From a virus, in IMG/VR virus record IMGVR_UViG_3300047551_002812, positions 1-64,000 of that record: a DNA stretch of 64,000 nucleotides; one strand, given 5' to 3'. Under the pieces are notes generated by a model. That model searched no databases. It saw only the letters and a program-made list of their open reading frames with translations, and was not told the origin of the DNA. This document shows positions 50,076 to 59,400 of the stretch, piece after piece; within the stretch, counting starts at the first letter, position 1, and every line of letters starts with the position of its first letter. A program made the translations under genes and the position numbers.

Positions 50076-53000
50076 CTATCGCACTTCATTGTTTTTACGA
50101 TCTGCTCGGCGTACTGCTGTCTTCTCCTGCCTCCTCCACTTGCCACCTCGTACTTACTCATCCAGAGGTCAGCGGCGGCTGATGCCGAACCCGAGGAATT
50201 CATACTTTCCACCAACCCACCACCGCGGGTCTTGATCTCCTGCACCATAAACTCGAGTTGGCACTGCAGGGTGCTGTTCTGCCCACACTTGCTTAGAACC
50301 TGGGACTTTCTCGATCCTCCCCACTGCACTATACCATAGCACTTCTCCTTCTGCCCGGAGACACTGCGGCAGGTAAGTCCCTGCCGCGAGGTGTTATGAA
50401 CATTCGGATCGAATCCACTCTCCTCCTGCAGATTACCCAACGCGCCGGCAAAAGCATTCGGAGTCTTTAACCCAGCGGCGTAGAGCGCGCTTATTATAGT
50501 GTCCTTGGTTGCGTCTCCGGTCTTGCAGTTTGCCGCCGGGAAAGAACTTGTACTCCCGCCGTTACCTCCGGTCTCCTGTCCTCCTCCGCTTCCGCTTCCG
50601 TACTTCCTGTAGAATTCTTGGGATTCTCTGCATAGTTCTTTGCACGAGCTCGTGTACTCGCCGGTATCGGACTTCTTGACCGGGAAGCAGAGATCCCCAA
50701 CGGAGCGTATGTACCCGTAGTAGTCGCGTGTGACATTGAACTCTCCGGTACTTTGCTGACCCTGCAGGTACTCGGAGAATGTTGGGGCGGAGATAACACT
50801 GTTCCCCCACGCATTATTAGCTTCTATATCCACCCTTAAATCTCCCTGCCTCCACATAAACTGCACCTCTCCCACAAACCAGTTCCTGAATCTTGAGGGA
50901 ATCCAAACTCCAGGATCGGTGGATGGGTCCTGGCCACGTGGCCCTCCGTTCTCCACCCAGTTGTCGTATTCAGTGATGAAGGACAGAATGGTCCTACCAG
51001 GAGTGATACGTAGGGCCCGAGGCACTCCCTTGAATGATGTCTCTATCGTCAGTGCTTTATTTGCTGGAGCACCGGCAATGGACGGACTGGTGTTACCTCC
51101 GGAGTCGGAACTTGTTAACCCCGGGAGGTTAGGAGGGATGGATTCTGGGGCGAGATGGGCCATTATCACGTCTCCCTCGGGGGTTCCTATCGTGACGTAA
51201 TTTCCGAACCCACCACCGCACTGATCCGATAGGCTATTCTCCCTAACACACTTTGTCTCGTTTACTTGTTTTACGCTTGCTCCGTTCGTTATGTAGATAT
51301 TTGACCTGTTACCGGGAAAGAAATCTATGCCCTGGTGGTTTCTACCCGCGCCATACCCTTGGTTCCGCTCAGCGTCCCCGAGAGGTTTATTTCCGGCGAT
51401 CACGTACTTCCTCGCGATCTCCGTGAGTTTTGCCTCGGATCCTTGACCGGATCCTCCCGCAAACTGGAAGTGGACGTGGGGTGCGCTAGATCTTCCGGTC
51501 GATCCCACCTTCCCCACAAACACGGAGCCCTGCTGGCCGGACTGACCGGTTGTGGGTGCTGAGGTGGTGGGGGTTTTGCCCATCTCGGAGGCGATGGATC
51601 TCATGAGAGGGTCCATCAGTTGTTTGTACAGCGCCTCCTTCTGAGCAGTGGTCCCAGAACGCACTATGTTTCTGACTGGTGGGTCCATCCTCCCCACCTC
51701 CAGTATCGTACCTCCTCTTTTTGGCACTCCAAGGCCGTCCCGGTGGTTGACACTGAACGCTCCGTAGGAAGAGGAGAGGGCTTCATCAAGAGGCCATATC
51801 CTCTTCCCTCCGGTGGGTGGGATCACACCACTTTTCCCATCAGTCTGGTCATTGTGGATCTCTATTACCTGCTTACCTGCGGCGATAGCCTGTGTTGTCT
51901 TGCTAAACTGCGATCGAGGATCGGTGTCGGTCAGGTTCGATGACGGGGGGAGGTAAGTCTCGATAAGATCGGAGATACCGTACGCCTGGGCATTCCTTCC
52001 CGCCCACTTCACCAATTCTATGTTCAGTTTGTACTCGTCGGCTGCTCCGGAGGATGTTAGGTCAGCGTGACCGGCCATCAGCAGAATCTTAGATGGTTTG
52101 GCCGTGGTTGTCGCCTTCCAGTCCTTCAGCGATTGCTTAGGAGCGGGCTGAACGATCGCATTGGACGGACCGGTGGGAGCGTTCTTATTCTGAAAATCGG
52201 AGGTTGTCTCGGCGGGTGCGGCCCAGTTCCAGATCAACTGGGGGTCAATGGTTACCGTCTCGTTGCTATGACCATTTATGTAGAATCGTACTAGCTCCTT
52301 CTTGGCAGAGGTGGATGATCCGATCTCCTGCGAGATCTTTACCTCCTCGCGATTTTTGACCTTGACGCTGGAGAGGTTGGTCGACTCCTGGTAGATGTAG
52401 CGACCGAAGCATTTCTGCGAGTCGTCCTCCTTGCAGACCTGGAACCAGAACTCGGTTTTTATAACAACTTTCCCCTCACTCTCCGAAGCGCTCTCCACGA
52501 TGCCCGGAAGATAGGAGATGGACGTGAGGCCATTGGGGGCGAGTCCGTACATGCCCGCCTTGGTGTACCGCTTGTTCTCCACCAGGGGACCCTGGCCGCT
52601 CCAACCGTACCCGTCCGCCTGGGGACCTTGGCATCGCTTCTCGCAGGGTTTGAACAGGTCCGGGAACGTGACTTTCTTGACATCCTGCAGCGCTTTGATC
52701 CTCTTCTGCTTTATAACCTCCTTTAGTGAGTACTTGCTCGCGGCAAAACTCGCGGAGAGATACGGATCACCATTGTTGATAGTAGCGCCGCTCTGCATAT
52801 TCTGACCGGCGAAAGTGACTGGCGGCTCGCCATCTATCTGAAAAGTCTCGTAGAGGCCCTTGCCGAGATAGAAGACCATGCAACTCTGAGTTATCTCGCC
52901 TCGGGTGCATATACTTACTCTGTTTCCGTACTCCTTCACCGGCAGAGAGAGCATGGAACCACCAGTAGCCGCGACAAGTTTCTTCATCGCCTCGTCCGGA

Positions 53001-53740
53001 GTGACTCCTTTGTAGATGATGGAGCGGGGAAGAATGTATGTTGACGCTGTGTCTTGGTTAGGAGGTACGCAGAAATCCGCCCTGTACCCGTTCTCCTCGG
53101 AGATCTTCTTCAAGGCCTCCTCGACGGATATTCCCTCGTCGAACTTAACGTTTATCAGGTTCTGATTGAACACCACCGCCTTTGGATCAGTGCCGCTCAG
53201 CGTTACTGACGGGAAGTTAGACCCGTGGTTTACACTGATGCGATTGACCCGGAAGTAGTAATCGGAGCCGAACGCGGTTCCGTTAACCTCGTACCAGAAC
53301 GAGATGATTATGTGGGCAAAAGTATCCTGAAGTGGTCGGGAGGAACCGTCGGAGTTGATAAGAGCGCTGTCGTCTATGGATGCGTAGCGAAAGCACTTAT
53401 CCTTTACGGGGTCCTGGTTTTCCCCGCACGGCGGAAGAATTATGTTGTTGGTCTGCGCGGTGTTAGACGCGGACCACATCGAGGCAGCGTCAAAAAGTGC
53501 TGGCCAGGCGGCCCCGGTTAGGTACGGATCGGAGATAACTACCTGGCAGGTAGATTGGTTTATCCCCGACGCGTACGATTCAGCTGCACTGCTGCCTTGA
53601 GAAGCCATCGTGGGAAAAGTATTATTCCACTTTAGCTTTACGCTTGCCTCCTGGATGTGTTTTTCCTCAAAGACAATAAGCCTCTCAGATTTGAAAGGCT
53701 TATAAGCTACTCTGGTTCGGCAACGATACAGACTAGACAC
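50072..53740 (-). CDS. Tail hub protein with three cell-wall hydrolase domains
   Basis: 1222 residues. Residues 1-500 resemble a late-control gpD-like hub (SVEEALKKISEENGYRADFC). Residues 550-720 are an Amidase_3-like domain with His558, Glu569, His629 (EIHND) and Glu681 (ILEVGRM). Residues 737-870 are an M23/LytM-type domain in permuted order: GSTGRSSAPHVHF (His755, His757) comes before NHQGIDF (His802, Asp806) and AHL (His862). Residues 1065-1222 are a phage tail lysozyme (GALGNLQEESGFDPN, then CYGIVQWGGSRKSQ). It would cut the cell wall during injection. Located after the tail protein at 53753 in the same operon. Confidence 0.88.
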   Translation of the reverse strand: MSSLYRCRTRVAYKPFKSERLIVFEEKHIQEASVKLKWNNTFPTMASQGSSAAESYASGINQSTCQVVISDPYLTGAAWPALFDAASMWSASNTAQTNNIILPPCGENQDPVKDKCFRYASIDDSALINSDGSSRPLQDTFAHIIISFWYEVNGTAFGSDYYFRVNRISVNHGSNFPSVTLSGTDPKAVVFNQNLINVKFDEGISVEEALKKISEENGYRADFCVPPNQDTASTYILPRSIIYKGVTPDEAMKKLVAATGGSMLSLPVKEYGNRVSICTRGEITQSCMVFYLGKGLYETFQIDGEPPVTFAGQNMQSGATINNGDPYLSASFAASKYSLKEVIKQKRIKALQDVKKVTFPDLFKPCEKRCQGPQADGYGWSGQGPLVENKRYTKAGMYGLAPNGLTSISYLPGIVESASESEGKVVIKTEFWFQVCKEDDSQKCFGRYIYQESTNLSSVKVKNREEVKISQEIGSSTSAKKELVRFYINGHSNETVTIDPQLIWNWAAPAETTSDFQNKNAPTGPSNAIVQPAPKQSLKDWKATTTAKPSKILLMAGHADLTSSGAADEYKLNIELVKWAGRNAQAYGISDLIETYLPPSSNLTDTDPRSQFSKTTQAIAAGKQVIEIHNDQTDGKSGVIPPTGGKRIWPLDEALSSSYGAFSVNHRDGLGVPKRGGTILEVGRMDPPVRNIVRSGTTAQKEALYKQLMDPLMRSIASEMGKTPTTSAPTTGQSGQQGSVFVGKVGSTGRSSAPHVHFQFAGGSGQGSEAKLTEIARKYVIAGNKPLGDAERNQGYGAGRNHQGIDFFPGNRSNIYITNGASVKQVNETKCVRENSLSDQCGGGFGNYVTIGTPEGDVIMAHLAPESIPPNLPGLTSSDSGGNTSPSIAGAPANKALTIETSFKGVPRALRITPGRTILSFITEYDNWVENGGPRGQDPSTDPGVWIPSRFRNWFVGEVQFMWRQGDLRVDIEANNAWGNSVISAPTFSEYLQGQQSTGEFNVTRDYYGYIRSVGDLCFPVKKSDTGEYTSSCKELCRESQEFYRKYGSGSGGGQETGGNGGSTSSFPAANCKTGDATKDTIISALYAAGLKTPNAFAGALGNLQEESGFDPNVHNTSRQGLTCRSVSGQKEKCYGIVQWGGSRKSQVLSKCGQNSTLQCQLEFMVQEIKTRGGGLVESMNSSGSASAAADLWMSKYEVASGGGRRRQQYAEQIVKTMKCDR

Positions 53741-53752
53741 ATCGGGTTCTTA

Positions 53753-54484
53753 TCAGGACACGGCAGTAACTTGCGCCAGAGCCGCAGTCTTCTGGGTAGC
53801 GCCAGTGGACACGTTGGTATTGACATTGAGGGCCACGATCTGACCGACTTTGAATCCTGCTCCGGCGGTAGTGATGGCGCCGATCGCGGTAACCTTGCCC
53901 GCTGTGAGAGTCGCTGTGGCCACACCGAAGGCGTAACCCGCTGGATTGGTGGTCTCCGTCGACTCGATCTTGATGGAGACCGTACCGGAGGTAAGGGTAC
54001 CGTCGGTGGTGTATCCACTTCCAGCTTTCTGCAGAGTGAGGGTGACAAGGCCACCGGTCGGGGCCTGGGGAGCCGGGACGACCTCGGCGATGACGGAGGA
54101 GATGGCCTCCGCGATGTTGAACGTGGCTACCATGAAGTGGAAGTCCCCGTCTCCGGTTAGTCCGACGTACTTCGTGGCGTTAACGAGGAGTGCGTTGAGC
54201 GCGGTCTTGTCATCCGCGGGCACATCAGCGTTATCCGCCAGGGCTCCGATGACCATCTCAAGGGTAGCGTAGGCGAACTTTTTGGCCTCGAAGCTCATGG
54301 ATGGACCACAGGCCACGAACTTATCCTTAGCGCTGGTGCGAGCAGTTGGAGTGTTACTTCCGGAGCTGTACGAGGAGACCAACGGGGAGGCGATGGCCTC
54401 GGTCAGAAACTCTTGAAAGGAGATCTTGTATTCAAACTCCATACCGATCTTGCGATAAAGACCGGTGTTAAGTACGGTTGCCAT
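53753..54484 (-). CDS. Tail structural protein
   Basis: 243 residues. N-terminal half helical (NALLVNATKYVGLTGDGDF), C-terminal half beta-rich with the repeat form AGSGYTTDGTLT and AGAGFKVGQIV found in many phage tail and baseplate proteins. The first gene of an operon with the hub, with a late motif 34 nt upstream. It may be a tail tube or baseplate-associated protein; tube identity cannot be proven. The central PAPQAPTGG linker separates the two halves. Confidence 0.75.
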   Translation of the reverse strand: MATVLNTGLYRKIGMEFEYKISFQEFLTEAIASPLVSSYSSGSNTPTARTSAKDKFVACGPSMSFEAKKFAYATLEMVIGALADNADVPADDKTALNALLVNATKYVGLTGDGDFHFMVATFNIAEAISSVIAEVVPAPQAPTGGLVTLTLQKAGSGYTTDGTLTSGTVSIKIESTETTNPAGYAFGVATATLTAGKVTAIGAITTAGAGFKVGQIVALNVNTNVSTGATQKTAALAQVTAVS

Positions 54485-54518
54485 AGGTGGTAATGATTCC
54501 TATATCTAATCAGTTAGT

Positions 54519-54526
54519 CTTTAAAC
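54519..54526 (-). promoter_or_regulatory. Late-type promoter motif GTTTAAAG overlapping a stop codon
   Basis: 34 nt before the ATG at 54484. GTT TAA is also the last Val codon and stop of the dNMP-kinase-like gene. GATATAG follows 13 nt later. Confidence 0.65.
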
Positions 54527-55081
54527 CATGTGAGCGAGGGAGGAGTCCTTTGATGGGGAGATGACTTGGATATCGGTCAGAAGCGAACGATGGGAGAGGT
54601 AGTCGCACATATACTTGTAGTACTCTCGGTGCTCCTTCTCACGAGCTTTTAACTGCGTACTCACGAAATACTCGGAGCAGCCCGGGTGAAGATCCTTGAT
54701 CTCTTCGATGTGAAATGGCCTGGACCACTCCCACGATCTGCGTACGAGGAAGACCTTTATCTTGGAGCTGTAGGCTGCGAAAAACGACTCCGCGGAGTTA
54801 GCCCACTCCTCCGAGATGCTGATGTTCCTTCTGAACCGCTCGTAGAAGCACACCTCGGAGAAACCACGATCACAGATAACCACCTCGGCTTTTTCCTCCA
54901 GAGCGGACTGGAACGGATCGATGTACTGCTGGATCGGGGAGTGGTGGTGGGGTTGGGGTCCGAAGAAGTGGAGGGAGCGTACACAGATGTCCTTGGACAC
55001 TAGGTCTTTTTTTGTATTTTCCACGAGGGTGGACTTGCCGACACGATCGGCTCCGAGCACAACGATAGTCTTCGGACGCAT
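54521..55081 (-). CDS. Deoxynucleoside monophosphate kinase-like protein
   Basis: 186 residues. P-loop GADRVGKST at residues 10-18, then CDRGFSEVCFYERFRR (thymidylate-kinase-type DR motif) near 72-87, and a LID-like SWEWSRPFH region. It should phosphorylate a dNMP with ATP. The substrate may be dTMP or, by analogy with T4 gp1, hydroxymethyl-dCMP. The promoter is of the TGGTATGAT class and shares a 13-mer with that of the gene at 30999-31928. It is isolated among late tail genes. Confidence 0.75.
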   Translation of the reverse strand: MRPKTIVVLGADRVGKSTLVENTKKDLVSKDICVRSLHFFGPQPHHHSPIQQYIDPFQSALEEKAEVVICDRGFSEVCFYERFRRNISISEEWANSAESFFAAYSSKIKVFLVRRSWEWSRPFHIEEIKDLHPGCSEYFVSTQLKAREKEHREYYKYMCDYLSHRSLLTDIQVISPSKDSSLAHMV

Positions 55082-55109
55082 ACTGGAAAAACACCGACTT
55101 TACAGCCTT

Positions 55110-55118
55110 ATCATACCA
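55110..55118 (-). promoter_or_regulatory. Extended -10 promoter TGGTATGAT for the dNMP-kinase-like gene
   Basis: 28 nt before the ATG at 55081. Within the exact 13-mer ATCGTGGTATGAT also present at 31989-32001. Confidence 0.6.
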
Positions 55119-55144
55119 CGATCCTTGGCCGCGGGGGTAATAAA

Positions 55145-55152
55145 GTTTAAAG
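55145..55152 (+). promoter_or_regulatory. Late-type promoter motif GTTTAAAG
   Basis: 29 nt before the ATG at 55182; TATATAG follows 3 nt later. Confidence 0.7.
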
Positions 55153-55181
55153 AAGTATATAGTCAGTAACCGAGACGTAGC

Positions 55182-55523
55182 ATGCCAGCGACTCCACAGC
55201 CTCCGTTCCACAGGTGGGGCGTTAGATTTACATCAGATACAACTCACAACCTATCCTACATCCAGACTCAGCATAACGAAAACTCATCCAACACCTACCG
55301 GGGAGAACTCTTTCTCAACGAGGCACTAGATGAGATCTACTACGTCGATTCCACCGGAGTCGCTAGAAGATTCGGGGACAGAGCCTCCGTTCCCTTCTCT
55401 CGGATAAGTTTCACGGGGCTCAGGGAGTTTGTGGATGATGCCGCGGCCGCGGCTGCGACTCCCCCGGTGGTGGTCGGGGGGATGTACAGGACGGGCAGCG
55501 TGCTAAAAGTGAGAATAGTTTAA
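55182..55523 (+). CDS. Small virion or fibre-related protein
   Basis: 113 residues. The segment YRGELFLNEALDEIYYVDSTGVARRFG resembles the tail-fibre N-terminal form (GELFLNTxxxxIYYVDSTG). The end is Ala/Pro/Val-rich (FVDDAAAAAATPPVVVGG). Last residues are KVRIV with the TAA inside the next late motif. It probably decorates a fibre or baseplate component. Own late promoter 29 nt upstream. Confidence 0.75.
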   Translation: MPATPQPPFHRWGVRFTSDTTHNLSYIQTQHNENSSNTYRGELFLNEALDEIYYVDSTGVARRFGDRASVPFSRISFTGLREFVDDAAAAAATPPVVVGGMYRTGSVLKVRIV

Positions 55524-55525
55524 AG
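55518..55525 (+). promoter_or_regulatory. Late-type motif GTTTAAAG overlapping a stop codon
   Basis: Holds the last Val codon and TAA of the gene ending at 55523. No gene starts at the usual distance; instead a short unit ending in a terminator follows. Confidence 0.5.
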
Positions 55526-55531
55526 TATGTC

Positions 55532-55623
55532 AGGATGCGAAAACATTAGCGCATGTCCAGACCACTAGCAAGCACTACATGACCCGGAGACCCTGGAAGT
55601 AACGCACTTCTGGGGTCTTTTTT
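55532..55623 (+). ncRNA. Candidate short late RNA
   Basis: About 92 nt between a GTTTAAAG motif and a strong terminator, with no ORF longer than 13 codons. A small hairpin GCGAAAACATTAGCGC lies near its start. It could be a small phage RNA, or a leader for phoH if the terminator is leaky or regulated. Boundaries are estimates. Confidence 0.35.
55588..55623 (+). terminator. Terminator upstream of phoH
   Basis: AGACCCTGGAAGT, loop AACGC, ACTTCTGGGGTCT (with two G-U type pairs), then six T. Oriented + and located 25 nt before the phoH ATG. Confidence 0.8.
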
Positions 55624-55647
55624 CGTATCCCACACAGAAAAAACCTC

Positions 55648-56409
55648 ATGGCTAGAAAATCTACACGGAAGCAGCGCCGGCTCGAGGAGAACCAGGTGTT
55701 CGCGATGGAGAGTAACAGCAACAGTGGCGGTAATGAGTCGGGATCCAAGTTCCAAGACAACAGGATACTGATGCCACGTAACCCGAACCAGGTCGATGCT
55801 ATGAGGTACCTAAGGACCAAGGTCCTAACTCTGCTTTCCGGACCACCAGGCACAGCGAAGACCCTCTTAGCGACCTACGTAGCATGCGAGAAACTGCAGA
55901 AGAGGGAGGTGGATAAGATCTACTACGTGAAACCCGTTGTGAGTGTCCCCGGAGAGCAGGGACTCGGCTTCCTTCCGGGAAATCTCGACGAGAAGATCGC
56001 GCCCCATATCAGTCCCGTCCGTGACGCCCTTGAGGTTTTCATGTCGAAGGGCAAAGCGGAGTACCTCCTCTCGAAGAAGTACATAGAGTTTCTGCCCATA
56101 GAGCACCTGCGCGGGCGATCGTTGAATAGGTGCGTGGTTATCGCCGACGAGATGCAGAACGCAACAACCCACAGTCTCATGACTATTCTCACTCGTCTTG
56201 GAGACTCGTCGAGTGTCGCCGTTCTCGGGGACGTCGTGCAGAGAGACCTGGCTAATCGCTTTGGCGGTGACGGACTGTCGGATGCCATCAAGAGGCTGAA
56301 AGACATGCCTGATGTTGGTTCGGTGGAGTTCGGATTTGATGACATAGAACGGTCCTCATTCGTCCAGTCCGTCATCCGGGCCTACTCGGACCTGTACTTG
56401 TCTAGATAA
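55648..56409 (+). CDS. phoH: PhoH-like ATPase
   Basis: 253 residues. P-loop ATPase of the PhoH family: Walker A GPPGTAKT at residues 65-72, then KPVVSVPGEQGLGFLPGNLD, then Walker B VVIADEMQNA, and LGDVVQRD. A basic, Ser/Asn-rich N-terminal extension of 40 residues precedes the fold (ARKSTRKQRRLEENQ). PhoH is one of the commonest genes in marine and freshwater phages, particularly of cyanobacteria. It is an RNA-associated ATPase of uncertain phage role. No promoter of its own was identified; a terminator lies just upstream. Confidence 0.93.
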   Translation: MARKSTRKQRRLEENQVFAMESNSNSGGNESGSKFQDNRILMPRNPNQVDAMRYLRTKVLTLLSGPPGTAKTLLATYVACEKLQKREVDKIYYVKPVVSVPGEQGLGFLPGNLDEKIAPHISPVRDALEVFMSKGKAEYLLSKKYIEFLPIEHLRGRSLNRCVVIADEMQNATTHSLMTILTRLGDSSSVAVLGDVVQRDLANRFGGDGLSDAIKRLKDMPDVGSVEFGFDDIERSSFVQSVIRAYSDLYLSR

Positions 56410-56417
56410 CTTTGCGG

Positions 56418-56425
56418 GTTTAAAG
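56418..56425 (+). promoter_or_regulatory. Late-type promoter motif GTTTAAAG
   Basis: 30 nt before the ATG at 56456, with TATAT 5 nt downstream. Confidence 0.7.
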
Positions 56426-56455
56426 TAAGTTATATTGACATAGTGCCCTGGAAAG

Positions 56456-59400
56456 ATGCCAAAATCAAAGAGCGGCGGGAGACTTAGAACCTCGCGAGTG
56501 GAACCACAGCCTTTTTCTCAGAGGGACAGCGCTGAGACCGAGGTAAAGTACTACGGTCTGGTTCGTGATAACGCGCTCGGTGACCTTGCATCCAAGGACA
56601 GGGCGCTGGCCGAGGTCCTCACGGATATTCAAGATTCGGCCGAGGCGTCCGTCCTAGGCAGATTCGTGCCAAACGACCTTCAGGTCTTGGACGGAGTCGT
56701 GAGGTACGACCTCAAACGTGAGGATTTTGAGATCCTAAAGGGCGCATCCATTAACGCCGAGGATGAAAGCGGAAGGACCGTTCCGCTAGTTAATCCACGC
56801 CAGCGCATCTCGGACAGGATCGCCCAGGCTGAGAGGTTCGCGGGCAGGGGAACAAACTACCAAGGTCAGGGTACCGTGCTCTACAAGTACTACGTACCCG
56901 AGACCCAGCCAACCGACTCGGTGAGTAAGTACTCGCACACGAACCCTCCGCCATTCTTCACCGAGGCGATAACTTCCACTGCGGAGAACTCCGCGGATTT
57001 TATCCCATCGACCGTGACTCAGATATCGAACACGCATCGAATCGGGTATATCCAGAATGGCCGGTTTGTTCCTGACTCCGAGTCGGAGTACTGGTGGAGT
57101 GGTGAGTACGACCACTATATGAACAGTGCCTCGGAGTACGGTGATCCAACACAATCCGCCCTCACCAACCCGAAGTTCCCTATAGTCCGGGACGGGAATA
57201 TGAAGTTCGACCAGATTGCCCCTCGGGGGATCAGTACTCGCTACAACTGGGGGCTAAGGTTCGACGCTTGGTTCAAGCGAGGCGATTTTGCCTCCACCTC
57301 CACCATGATGAGGTGGGCAGCCCAGGTCAACGGGCATCTTCGCATAGACTATTTCGACAAGACCGGATACAACCCCACAACTAGAGCGATCGAGGGTACC
57401 TGGAGAACGGCCCTTAACACGGCGGACTCGACCACTTACTACACCCAGGTCTCTCGGGAGAACTCAGTTCCTAACGTTCTTGGAGGTAGGTTGTACTATG
57501 TCCAAGGAGGTCCGACAATGCCCCTTGGTACCGGATCGGGATCCGTGCCGTCCCAACGCTCCTTGGCGAATGGTGGAGCACTTGACCTAGCTAAAACTTA
57601 CACCGGGTTAGAGGGAAGCGCGATCAAGAACTTCTTGGACGATTACGTCCCTGTGGTAATACGGTTCTGGTATGGTCAACCCTCCACCGACCCGGCCCAG
57701 ACCGATATTGTTACGAGACGCCCGCTGGGGACTCCGAGTTTCTTTATCCAGATGCTGGATACGAATCTCAGCACCGCGGACATCTCAAAGTGGAATGACT
57801 ACTCCGCGCAGTTAAGACTGACGTGGAATTCGGCGCAGAGTGCGTGGTCCGTGGACACCTCCTCAGGTGGCAGTGCGGCCGAGGAGGCAAATTTCGCAAA
57901 CTACAGTACTAACTTTGAGGTCATTGCGTACACCACCCTCGGAGCAAGTAAACCGGCGGTGCTAACCGGCTACACCATACCCTCTACGACGATCATAGGG
58001 ACAAAGGGTGCTCCCGTAAGCGGAGTTACCTACGCCAGCTTTAGCGTGCCTGGAGTAAGTCCGACTAATGGCCAGACAATATGGGCGGTCGTGAAGAACC
58101 GACCTTTTAACGTTGTTCCGGGGACGGCGACATTGAACATCGTGTCGATGTGGCAGAAGTATCTTTTCAATCCTAATCCCACAGGCAAATACGGAAGTAT
58201 CAGTGATCTTCTTGAGAACGTAGGTAAGAACTACGTAGAGCCTGACCCGTCGAAAATCGCGTTCGAGGCAAACCTGGATCTGTATAGAGCTACGTTGGGA
58301 GGTCTGCCAAAACCCAGCACCTACACCTCAACAAGGTATGACGGAACCCTGACAAACTCCGTAACAAGTTCCAACACCGAAAGAGACTACGACTACAACC
58401 ACTCAAAACTGTTGATGATAGGTCGTCAAAAGAAAGGTACGGTAGCCGAGATCGGTACCACCTCGCCGTATGCTGGGAAGAATCTGGCAACCGGTGAGAC
58501 CAGAAAGAAAGGGGAGAACTATACCTTCATTGAGGTGGTGGAGAACGCTGCAGGATTCGGGGGTACTGTGACTATAAACGCCTACCCGTCAAACGACCTA
58601 GGAGTCATCTCGACAACTTCCACGACCACCTACGGGAAAGCGCTTCATATGCTCGATAACACTACCACTTTCTCTAAGAGCAGTAGGCAGAACATCTCCA
58701 CTATCGCGCTAAATAAACTGCCGTCGGATGCTAACTTTGCCTCCACATCCAGGGTTCTCTATGAGGAGGTCGATGGGGTAGGGAGGCTGAGTGTCGGAAC
58801 GTGGAACGGTTCGGCCTTCACCTACGATAATACCGGGATCATCGCCCAACTGACCATGGGCGCCACCGGATCCAGAAACCACGTCGCTAAGTCGATGTTT
58901 ATCGCCGAGTTCACCAAAGGCACAACCCCCTATAGTTTTTACGGGCTCATAGGGGCTCAGAGAACATCATTCTCCGGAGTGACCCTTACCGTGAACTCAG
59001 GAGAGGTTACGATAACGTCCTCCGGTGGGGTATTTACCCCCGACTCGACCAACTCCAATAACAATCAGTACATCGGTTCCGAGATCATCTTCCCCAACGA
59101 CGCAACGGTGAGAAGAGTGACGTCATATAACGCCTCCACCGGAACAGTGACTTTCACGCCGTCCATCGCGGCCGGTCAGTACACGAGTTGTCAGGTGTAC
59201 TACAATCACCTCCAGCTTGGTAGTACTCTACCCGCGAATATCGTGAGTTCCACCGGGGCCAAAGTCGTGAGAACCACCGTTATCCCCGTGCCTAGCGGCG
59301 GTAATATATCCGATCGTCTGGTACAGATCCGATTTGTCTTCAACTCGGCGTACCAGTTCCTCAGGGCTGATAGCGGTTCCAGCCTGAGTTTCGGGGAGAC

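Noticed and set aside
55525-55600. Micro-ORFs MSGCENISACPDH and MTRRPWK before phoH
   Set aside because: Too short, no ribosome site, and no sign of leader-peptide codon bias; kept as a possible non-coding RNA instead.
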